From Diorhabda sublineata (taxonomy: Eukaryota > Arthropoda > Insecta > Coleoptera > Chrysomelidae), in the NCBI RefSeq assembly GCF_026230105.1, contig NC_079480.1, positions 18,022,488 to 18,086,487 of the forward strand: 64,000 bases of DNA. The letters are read 5' to 3'. Position numbers and translations under genes: made by a program. Of this stretch, positions 55,580-64,000 are shown piece by piece. Position 1 is the first letter of the stretch; the number at the start of each line of letters is the position of its first letter. The notes beneath the pieces were generated by a model. The model made no database searches. It was not told the DNA's origin and saw only the letters and a list, made by a program, of their open reading frames with translations.

Positions 55580-57790
55580 ACTATTTCCAATAGGAATATT
55601 TTATTTTTCATACATTCTTGTACACAAAATATTCAGGTACAAAGGCGCGAGAGACTAAAGCGTCACCTTCACCTTTAACAATTAGTAAATATTAACAGAA
55701 TCTTATTTTAGTTTTCATAAAAATTCATTCATCCAAAAATTCTGTCCTTACTATTTTTTGACAATTTTTAGCAGTAATAACCCAAGGACATTCATAATGG
55801 TTGGAAAAAAATTCATAATAGATTCCGACTGCTTGTTGAAGTAAAAAGCTTCAAAAAGTTGTTACAAAATTTTTGAGCATTAATCAATGCTCAAGGGTTA
55901 TTAGAATAGAAACTTTTTTGCTAATTATACAAAAATACAAGGTAAAAACAATTTATTTAAATATATAATTAACCAAGGAACAATAAGGGAAGTTGAATGA
56001 AGATTCAGAAGGGAAACTGAGTTAATATTCAGAAGGGAAGTTGAGTGAAGATTCAGACGTGTTAGTTCCTCTAACTGATGAAGTTGTATTTCTAATACGC
56101 AAGCTGTTAATAGTTTGATCATAAAGCTCTTCGTCAATGATCAAGTAGGATTTTATGAAGTTGGCACTGGGGTGATCCATAATTTTTATAAGCTCTTGCT
56201 GTAATACACCAATTTTGGCTAATCGACTCACCGCAGTCGATCTATTGAAGTGATTAGTAATTTTTTTTGGTATTCAAGCCAATCGCTTCGGTAGATGATT
56301 TTGTCCAATTATAAATCGTACTTCTTCCAATGGGCATATCATCATACTAGTGATCATTTCCGGGTTTCCAGTGACGATTTATTTTTAGGAACAATCAGTT
56401 GATTTTAATATTTGGGCCCCTTCTTGACAAGGACAAACGTTACTGTCGTTGTTTTCTATCAAAAATTTGCTTTCAGTACACATTATTGAACCATATTGGC
56501 AAGTCTTGCTGAATACAGTGTTATATTCAACTTGATTTTATACAGATCCATCGTGGTTTGATTCGATACAAGCAAGCAGCAGATTCCCCACTGCACCAAG
56601 CTAATTCTACCGCTGCTATTTTATAAAAATTTCATTTCAGCTCTTCAGGAGCATTTCCAGTTAATAGATATATAATTTTTGTTATATCCATGCAACTTGA
56701 TGCTGTCTAATTTCGTTTCCTCTCACAGGGATCAGATTGAAGTTTCTATTTATGGAGCGGAGTTTCAGTATCATCTCGATGCCCATTCGAACTCTAGTGG
56801 GATTTTTATGTAGATAGAGTATGGTCTACACAGAACTGAGCAGGAGTGAGGGGAGATATTCAAATTATGTAGGACACCTCAGAAAAAGAAAAGTTTGATC
56901 ACTTTATCGAGTGGGTAGAAACTTGGACGTGAATCCTATAGGGAAAATCTTCAATAACTGAAACGTGTAGATTTTTTGAAGAACTCAGGCTCTGCACCAG
57001 TACTAGAGAATGTGTATTTTTCAAATACAAAGTCTTCTAGGAGAGGTGACGCTTGGAAATAAAGCTATGACATTGAAAATACTACACTCGGAACACAAAA
57101 ATTGGAGGAAAAATATGATGATCGGATCAAAGGTGGAGAATTATGAATTGTGTTTCTATCCTTACAAAGTAATGTCTATAGGGTTATTAGAGGAAGCATG
57201 AAAATTATAATTCCAAGACCGACGCACCAGTCAGAATACCAAATCCTGACAATACTTGTATTTATACAATATATATACAAGTATTTTGTATCCGAACTTG
57301 AAACAAAATTATTGGATACAAAACATGCTTGAGATTATAAAGTTCTTATTCAGTGATCTGATAAATTAATTCTATCAAATAATGAACGACAAGCTGGACC
57401 TATGGGTGGCAATTTTATAGTGACGCCCCTAGTTTATCACATCTCAATATGACTCTCCACGTTGTATGTTTCTATTGTTCACAAGTTTCCGTTGCGAATC
57501 GGATATCTGGCTCACCCAAAACTTCTATTACCTTTTTCCATATTAGTAGAATTCGGTATATTATTGAAATTATATATACAGTTTTGGTCAAAGGCTTCTG
57601 CCCATCTTATAGTTTACGTGATACACAACAAATAAAAACACAATCGATTTTAATATTAATATTTCAAAGAACATAATATAGATAAGAATATAGTAATAAT
57701 ATACTAATAGTCTATAATTGTTCACTATTTGTTTATTGATGTAACCCACACTCCCCTAATTATTTCCGGCATTCTCCATTCTCTATAACA
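55580..57790. other. intron of nrf copy 2, nothing firmly recognised
   Basis: The - strand at about 55925-56560 has several short open stretches (for example FSKTCQYGSIMCTESKFLIE, then PCQEGAQIL, and further KIMDHPSANFIKSYLIIDEE) that read like a broken protein with spaced cysteines, but no family comes to mind. Confidence 0.35.
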
Positions 57791-57839
57791 ATTTTGTTAA
57801 TATCGTCGGTTCGTTAGGTTTTCAGGATTTTCAAGTATG

Positions 57840-58430
57840 AAGTCAAGGTGAAGTCAAAGTACGGTACTGCTTTCTGACTTCCCTGTCCAATTCTTCACAC
57901 AACAACTTCATAGGGTTGAGGATTGCCAACTATTACTTTCATCACATTCCTCCTTCCCAATTATTTCAAATACTCTTCGCACAGCTTCAATGAATGCTTG
58001 GGATCGTTGTCATGCTGAAAAATTAATTTTCAGCTAATCATGTGCTAGTTAGAAGTATTACACTTCCCTTCAACATCCCTTCAATTTTCATTAAGTTAAA
58101 TATCCCCAAATCATCATCGAACCTCCGCTGTGTTTCATAGTCTTGATTACACATGGATCTAACATCCTTTCTTTAGCCTGCGCATAAACACTCTTGACTT
58201 TGACTAATCACTAAATAAAACTCTCTTCCATTATTTGTCAATACAATTTTAATGTTCTTTAGGCCACTGTATACAATTACTCAGAAGCGGATTCCTGGAT
58301 CCATTGATCTGTGCTGCTGTCTCTGGGACCTTGAGTCGTCGATTTCGTCCACTGATTAAAACAATACGTTTATCTTTAGCGGTTATGACTTTTCAAGTTG
58401 TAACTTGTCGCATACACCGTCAAAATATAA
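57840..58430 (-). pseudogene. Tc1-like transposase catalytic fragment
   Basis: On the - strand: RMLDPCVIKTMKHSGGSMMI and WGY ('GGGSVMVWG' block) at about 58130, then FQHDNDPKHSLKLCEEYLK at about 57990 ('FQQDNDPKHTS', second catalytic aspartate), and a PQPYEVVV-like end where 'DLNPIE' should be. An unclear 150 bp precedes these. The N-terminal DNA-binding part is missing. It lies in the last intron of nrf copy 2. Confidence 0.65.
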
Positions 58431-58538
58431 ACATGTTCTTGTATAAAATAAACTTTTAACTGGTGGTGAATATCTTCATTTCTAACCAGTGAAGCTGGAA
58501 ATATTGATAATATAAAATAAATTTTCTTTATTTTCCAG

Positions 58539-58644
58539 ACTTTCTAGTTTTGTCAAATACTTTTAGCATCATTCGGATTTTCTGTAAATAATAATACTTT
58601 TAATAGAGATTCCGTTTGTAAAATTGGAGAAAATTATGATTTGA
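58539..58644 (+). pseudogene. nrf-6-like copy 2, last exon with nonsense codon
   Basis: It aligns with 36555-36668. The third codon is TAG where copy 1 has TGG (W to stop, 58545-58547). Further on one extra base near 58590 shifts the frame, after which LIEIPFVKLEKIM, the family's C-terminus, can be read. With the 5-nt deletion in an earlier exon, this shows that copy 2 is dead. Confidence 0.8.
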
Positions 58645-58710
58645 AGAAAATGGATACGCTTTCGAGAGAATTAGCTACCTGGTTAAACCCTCATTATGAT
58701 TTATGTGAGA

Positions 58711-58716
58711 AATGAA
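58711..58716 (+). other. lost polyadenylation signal in nrf copy 2
   Basis: AATGAA at the position aligned with AATAAA (36761) of copy 1; the surrounding bases are shared (tgtattaaagaat / tgtattgaagaat). Confidence 0.55.
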
Positions 58717-58799
58717 TGTATTAAAGAATAGTTATCAGAAAATGGAAATTTTTCTATAAAAAGATCAATCCTTCATAATTTATTCCTTGAACAATGTCT

Positions 58800-59780
58800 C
58801 AGATGAATCCAAAGATTTCAATAGTTTCGATTATATTGAGGGAAAAACAGGTAAAACGAAGTAGATGGACAAAATGGGGTATAATTAATGGAAGTATGAC
58901 TCATATCACAATTTAACGTTTGAAATGAGATCCTACCACAGCTCTCAACCATTTTGGTCACTGTAATTTAAATTGCGATCTCGTTTACTTGGATTCTTTC
59001 GACGAATACTTTAATAGTGCAGGAAACTTCGTTTCGTTTCAGACAATTTTTCTTTAATTTCTAGTTACAGTAGGTATTCAGAATATTCAGTAATTGTTAT
59101 TACTGTTAGGGTAATTTAGAGGATTTTTGTAGACAATAATTTCTAAAAATATTCTGTCTAAGCAGTGGATAAATCAACAATGTATTAATTAGCTTCTCAT
59201 AAAATAAAGTTTGATTTATATATATATATATATAGGAATTTGTTTGTGAGCTTGTGAGCTTGCTTGATTAACTTCATTAACTTCATTAACCATCTTTGAA
59301 TCCGTTTGCCTAATTCGCAAGTATGCTTCTCCAATTTCATAAAGATCGTTGCACGTTCAGAATTACAATGCAAAAAAGTGCACAATTTGCCAATTTGCCA
59401 ATTGAAATCAAATCGATATTTTCTTTTCCCGCATTCTCCAAATATTATTTTTCAGTTTGTTGTGCTTCTAAAGCGTTTTTTTCTTTATAGTATATACATT
59501 TAATCAATATTTTAGTTAATTTATCAAATGGTTCAAAAATATGGATATGAATTTTCAAACTTGTGACTGGAATAAAATTGGAGATGACAGGAAAGTTATA
59601 ATGAAGAAAAACGACATAAAAGCAAAAATAATTTAATATTCAAGAAAGTTGACGGAATACAACAAATAGGGACAATCAAATATTGTGCAAAGGTTGTGCA
59701 AGTGTCATTTTTATGAAATTGTTCTGTCAGTGTTATTTTTAAAGTTATAAACGTATCAAATAAAATAAACTCAAAATGTA
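58800..59780. other. intergenic, tail of the nrf duplication
   Basis: Homology to the region beyond copy 1 continues in patches, for example 'ttcaaaaatatggat' at 59532 and 36961. A (TA)n tract lies at 59216-59234. Nothing coding is recognised. Confidence 0.45.
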
Positions 59781-59785
59781 ATATT

Positions 59786-59795
59786 TTTATTTATT
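59786..59795 (-). promoter_or_regulatory. polyadenylation signals of the glutamate receptor gene
   Basis: Two overlapping AATAAA hexamers on the - strand about 40 bp beyond the receptor's stop codon. Confidence 0.6.
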
Positions 59796-59833
59796 CCCTA
59801 ATATGGACAAAAACATTGAATTGTGAGTACGCA

Positions 59834-60118
59834 TCAAGCATCTTGCTTGTTTATAGAAAAATTACTTCCGCTTTCTGGTTTGGTGAGTCCAATATCTTCG
59901 ACGCTTTGAACAGTACGTTTTCGGGCAAAAGATTTCTTCAATTCATCACTAAAAGATTTACCATAAGGCTGTTTCATTCTTCTACTTATTCGATAGACAT
60001 GAACGACAAACTCTAGCAAAGCTATCATTAGTGCTATAGCAATTCCAGAAAATGTAATCGCTATAATTCCATTGACATGTTCTACAGTTTTCGGAGCCAC
60101 TTTAGAACCAGCGTCCTC
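59834..60118 (-). CDS. ionotropic glutamate receptor, last exon (M4 and cytoplasmic tail)
   Basis: After an ATTTTCAG acceptor the exon reads EDAGSKVAPKTVEHVNGIIA, then ITFSGIAIALMIALLEFVVH, the fourth transmembrane helix of ionotropic glutamate receptors, and a cytoplasmic tail with YRISRRMKQPYGKSFSDELK, ending SINKQDA and a stop. 'V--V-GI--I---G---A---ALLEF' and a tail with '--SF--EL--S---' point to the kainate-like group, ligand-gated cation channels at synapses. Phase 0 joins it to the exon at 62304-62189 across a 2.07-kb intron. All upstream exons are outside the window. Confidence 0.8.
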   Translation of the reverse strand, partial: EDAGSKVAPKTVEHVNGIIAITFSGIAIALMIALLEFVVHVYRISRRMKQPYGKSFSDELKKSFARKRTVQSVEDIGLTKPESGSNFSINKQDA

Positions 60119-60124
60119 CTGAAA

Positions 60125-62185
60125 ATATTTTGCAAACATATTGAGATTAGAAAATGTGTGAGGGGGGCTGAATTTTTTTTATTTTTAAGATTGATAGTGA
60201 AGAACATGATACAAGGGTTATCCAAGAAGTTCCGGCCTGGAAAGAAATAATATATTTTATTTTAATAATCATCTTTATCGTTCAAAATGGTATCCTTTTA
60301 AGTGAATATGCATATTTTCTCTGTCCTCAGTCGATAAGTCCATCTTGTTTTTTTTTTTAATTCTCGCTCTCATTGTTCTTATTACTCATGTTCTACTTTT
60401 AAACCTTTCTCCACTAATCCTTTTTTAAGCTTACCATCTTCTTTCTTCTATGTATTGATTTGCAGATTTCTATTTCTAATTTTAGATATTACAACAACCC
60501 ACTTGTTAAATAAAACTAACAGTATAAAATCGCCGAAATTCTAAAGAAAATCTCTAAAAACATGTACAAACATGTACAACATGTTATTATGAATTTTTTA
60601 GTGCTGACATTTTCAGATTGAGGTTGCAAACTTTTCTGGCAACTGTCGTATGATATGAAATCAACTACGTCTACTGCAAAATTTCTTCTACTGCCATATC
60701 GAACCCATGATTCTAGATCTCTCCATGCTGACTCGAAACTCGAAGAGCTATAGAAGATGTTATACCATAAGTTAACCATAATGAAGCATATCATTCCTTT
60801 ATAAACAAAAGAAATGTCATTGTTTGCTCAAGCTGTATATTCTAAAGAATGATATATGATACGAATGAACGAAAAAATCATCATTATCGAATGTTTGGAG
60901 ACTATTCAAGTGCCAAATATATCAAAGCTCACTATTCCCAACCCATATTATTATTAACCGTGAATAAACTCGAATAAAACCTACAGCAAAACAGCCAAAA
61001 TGTTAATTCACTTTTAAAAACACTCTGGTATTAAAATTTCGAATTGAATGTTAGATAATGATTCAATTTCTATTCAGTTTTGACGAGAAAATCATCAATC
61101 GAGTAATGTAGATCAATTATCTTGTTGTTTAAGTGTTAGGCCACAAGACGTCGAAGATCTGATCAGACAGAAAATTACCGAGAACATATTAATGGTCAGG
61201 ATACAATGTTGAATAGTAAGATCTAACATCTACAATAACCAAATGAACAATACACCTTTAAGTTGCAGCAATATCGAAAGTTCAAGAAAGAACTAGGAAT
61301 GGAAGTGAAGAAGTATCTGGTCATCTTGTCTAAATTGTTGGGTGAAACGGAGGAAAAAGTTTCGGAAAACAGAGAAACAAAATTCACTAAATTTTACGGT
61401 TCTATGTATAAGGAATGGCAGTTAATAGAAAGAAAATAATAATGGATTCCGTTTTTTAATAATCACAATACCTATTAATGTGAAAACTAGTGAAAATGAA
61501 ATGTATGTTATGATTTATTTTGTGAAACATATAACTCAAATCTAAAATGGAGTTTGAGGAGATGCTGAATATATTGGTAATTGCTATTTTCCAATTTGAA
61601 TCATTTCCAACCTTTTTGATCCAAAATTCATACAGATGAGATAACTACGATAAAAATTTGGTGAATCTTTAGTTACATAAGTGAATTCAAGGATTTACTG
61701 AACACTTTTGTGAACATTTGAAAATATATGGGCTCTCACAATGATATTTTGGTAAATCTTTGTCAGGATTTATTGTTCAAAATCAAAATATCATAATATC
61801 AGATAATTCAAATTGTTTTACAATGGAAATTTGATATAGTCCTAGGATTCATCAACCATCATTGGTAAGAAATTTATGTTGAGGATATAATTTTTGGAAA
61901 CTTCACAATGTGAGTTTGATGAATCCCAGATTACATTTGTGAATCCTGAGGTTCATGAACTATCATTGGTCCGAAATTTATGTTGAGGAGATAATGTTTG
62001 AGGCTTCTGCAATGAAAGTTTGATTGTATAGTTGAGTGAAGTATACCAAGTGGTACTAACTTGCATGAAGAACACCCATATGATTTATATGATAATAATT
62101 TGATGAGTCCTACATTATAATAGCAAGTCATGAGTAAAAATTTTATTAATTTTGTTATAAGCATTATCCATTATTGGTAAGAACT
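60125..62185. other. intron of the glutamate receptor gene
   Basis: Mostly unique AT-rich DNA. At about 60205-60300 'gggttatccaagaagttccggcct' looks like the end of a mariner-type element. Two imperfect direct repeats lie near 61844-62030. No coding content recognised. Confidence 0.5.
61844..62030. repeat. imperfect direct repeat in the receptor intron
   Basis: Two units of about 83 bp (61844-61926 and 61949-62030) share 'TCATTGG', 'GAAATTTATGTTGAGGA-ATAAT' and 'AATG-GAGTTTGAT'-like wording. A third, shorter echo (attattggtaagaa) lies at 62170, right at the donor of the receptor exon. Confidence 0.65.
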
Positions 62186-62188
62186 TAC

Positions 62189-62304
62189 TTCGCATACATC
62201 TCCCGCATACTTTTCTTCCCACCATTTTCTTTTTAATCGTATGAGCTCTCCGGATGCTTGCAGTTTTATAATGGCTTTGTTGAATGGAACTAATAATGGT
62301 GAGC
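62189..62304 (-). CDS. ionotropic glutamate receptor, end of ligand-binding domain exon
   Basis: The exon reads GSPLLVPFNKAIIKLQASGE, then LIRLKRKWWEEKYAGDVCE. It is the end of the S2 ligand-binding lobe just before M4: 'GSP----N-AI--LQ--G-L--LK-KWW' is found in almost all ionotropic glutamate receptors, and the final cysteine makes the conserved disulfide. TTTTATAG acceptor, GAA|gtaagt donor; it enters with two bases of a glycine codon and ends in phase 0. The previous exon is not in the window. Confidence 0.9.
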
Positions 62305-62309
62305 CTATA

Positions 62310-63440
62310 AAAAATTGTATTACAAATTTACTTCAATTTTTAATTGAATTCTTTCACATTCTTTTCGAAGTACACATTTTTGCACCATTAACATGATTTA
62401 CAAAGATTATATTGTGAAAACAATCATATTGTTCTGTAATTACCTCACCAACAACTGCTCATAATGGGATAATGAGAATTGAAAGACACTTTCCGCGCAT
62501 GCCGATATTTGGTTGTTATTTGTATATTTCAAACATGTTAAATACATTTTGAGGTTATCGCGATTCTAGGTTCTCTAAGTTCAGATCAGGTTATTTTAGT
62601 TGCTATATCTCTTATGGATAGGAGGACGAAAAACATTATACAACGACACGCAAAGTGTAAAAGTAAGAATGAATCCATGTGATACTATTGAGAAATTCTT
62701 AAACACCCTTTTTCAACCTTGTCCGACTATCTTAGAACTTTCGAAGAAACTGGAATAATTAGCAGAGAAGTTGTTTGTGTCCCAATAATCCGTTCATCAC
62801 ACTCGACTTATTACTTCAACAGAACCTTACAGAACTGTGTTGATTGCTTTACCATTAGAGACAAAAAATGTGTCCAATATGCTAATCTAAAATGCAAAGC
62901 GCCTTGGTCCTCACTCCAAATGAATTACTACGACGTACTGCGTTAACATCCCGAAAAGACATTTTACCAACCAAGCTTCCAATACATGGAGAAGTGGAAG
63001 AACTCAGAATCACTTCTAGTGCTGTCAATAGTACGTTATTATGGCCCCTTTTATGCACATATATGTAAGACAGTCTTTTGTGATCAGGCCCAGTTGATTT
63101 GGCTAAAAATTGTGATAAATTCCTTATATAATAGAGAACAAAGAATAACATTTTATTGATTGTTGCAATACTGCACATATTTCATTTTATTTTCCAATTG
63201 TGTAATAATTCATCAGCATTTATAATCCACCTAACCATATTATTTCCAGCAACAATGTAAACATAACAAATTTGGAAACTAAAGCTTCTAAAAAAACTTC
63301 AGACAAGATATGACAGATTCAAAGAGAAAGAAATGATTTAACTTATATTGCTGTACTAAGTGGAGAGCATCCTTTACTGTAAATATTATATATACAGAAT
63401 ACACCACTTATATTTCCAATTACTTTCAGGAAAGGGAATT
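62310..63440. other. receptor intron, nothing firmly recognised
   Basis: Two open stretches on opposite strands at 62719-63178 have no family signature. The earlier receptor exons (pore, S1) were looked for on the - strand and not found. Confidence 0.45.
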
Positions 63441-63449
63441 TTTCGTTAG

Positions 63450-64000
63450 TATTATACGATATCTGGCTATTAAATAAAGAGACTGGTTCTGAAAAAAGGT
63501 GTTATTATAAAAATCATTCTACATTCGAACACTCTGGAAGTCTTCTTTGGTAAGTGCCTTTAGGAGCTCTGCCATTTCTTGCTTTACCGCTTTCATCGAC
63601 TCAAATTGGATCCCTTTCAAAGCAGATCTTTTTCTAACCTTTTCAAACTTTCAAGAAAATCTGAGCAGATCCGTTGACGGAAGAGCTTTTGGTCATGATT
63701 TTTTGGCACCAACTTCTCACAAACTTTTGTCATGTGTAATTCCTCCTGTAAAAATTTTTTAACCGTTTTTTTATCGGCGTTTAAGCCTCGATAATTATCC
63801 AAATGCTTATTCGACAATCTGCTCGCACAATTTGGTTGATTTTGGTCACTGCTTCCGCAGTTGAAACAGTCACAGGGCAACCTGGGGGCTGGTCAACTTC
63901 AGTGCTCTCTCGGCCCTCACCAGAGCCCTTACATAACTCAAAAACACGTGCACGAGATAGAGAATTGTCCCCATAGGCCCTTGCAACAATTCATAGCACT
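63450..64000 (-). pseudogene. mariner element remnant with 3' terminal repeat (runs off window)
   Basis: From 64000 downward on the - strand: a helix-turn-helix part with several lesions (YGDNSLS, STEVDQPPGCPVTVSTAE), NADKKTVKKFLQEELHMTKV and CEKLVPKNHDQKLFR. Then an internal deletion joins to the C-terminal IQFESMKAVKQEMAELLKAL and KEDFQSV. The catalytic centre is missing. Beyond the end, at 63458-63496, TCTGGCTATTAAATAAAGAG and ACTGGTTCTG form the probable terminal repeat, also found solo at 32566. It shares its family with 47597-47806. Confidence 0.65.

Noticed and set aside
60516..60794. 92-codon open frame in the receptor intron (-)
   Set aside because: No motif recognised, no matching splice sites in phase with the receptor exons.
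62719..63178. Open frames on both strands near the window end
   Set aside because: No similarity to glutamate receptor exons or to a known transposase that I can see.
1..64000. Novel defence, biosynthetic or other gene system
   Set aside because: No clustered unknown genes with shared orientation or regulation; the content is two host genes plus transposons.

Overview
The window is AT-rich eukaryotic DNA, almost certainly from an insect or another arthropod. The evidence is spliced exons with GT-AG introns, a nose-resistant-to-fluoxetine (nrf-6) family gene, an animal ionotropic glutamate receptor, two BEL/Pao retrotransposons, a LINE with its own RNase H, a pogo element and many broken Tc1/mariner copies. 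I see no bacterial operons, CRISPR array or tRNA/rRNA gene. The species cannot be named from the sequence.

Two host loci converge. On the + strand, an nrf-6-like membrane acyltransferase gene runs from about 910 to 36.7 kb. It starts with an NRF-domain exon and continues with nine exons of the acyltransferase-3 domain. Exon phases fit at every junction I could check, and a stop codon and AATAAA follow. Its last five exons recur at 50.6-58.7 kb as a 5'-truncated second copy. That copy has a 5-nt exon deletion, a nonsense codon, a late 1-nt insertion and a lost polyadenylation signal, so it is a pseudogene. The upstream copy is frameshifted in one exon. On the - strand, 59.8-62.3 kb holds the last two coding exons of a kainate-like ionotropic glutamate receptor; the rest lies beyond 64 kb.

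Most of the remainder is mobile DNA, much of it inside the nrf introns. In order: mariner, LINE and Tc1 debris with a gypsy-like 5' end (0-13 kb); a MITE next to a nearly complete but internally deleted LINE (15.5-20.2 kb) inserted about 30 bp from an nrf splice acceptor; a defective BEL element with short LTRs (20.8-27.0 kb); a jockey-like RT scrap; a pogo element with both ends, subterminal repeats and a C-terminal zinc finger (28.35-31.5 kb); a Helitron 3' end; tigger, Tc1 and mariner fragments (32-36 kb); a young BEL element with near-identical LTRs and an ATTGG target duplication (37.8-44.3 kb); more mariner/LINE/Tc1 pieces (44-49 kb); and a remarkable 189-unit array of a 9-bp repeat (48.9-50.6 kb) directly upstream of the truncated nrf copy.

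The host genes do not form a pathway. The main biological stories are partial gene duplication and decay, and heavy transposon traffic in long introns. I found no convincing undescribed system. The most unusual objects are the perfectly phased 9-bp array, the nrf duplication and the young but frameshifted BEL copy.
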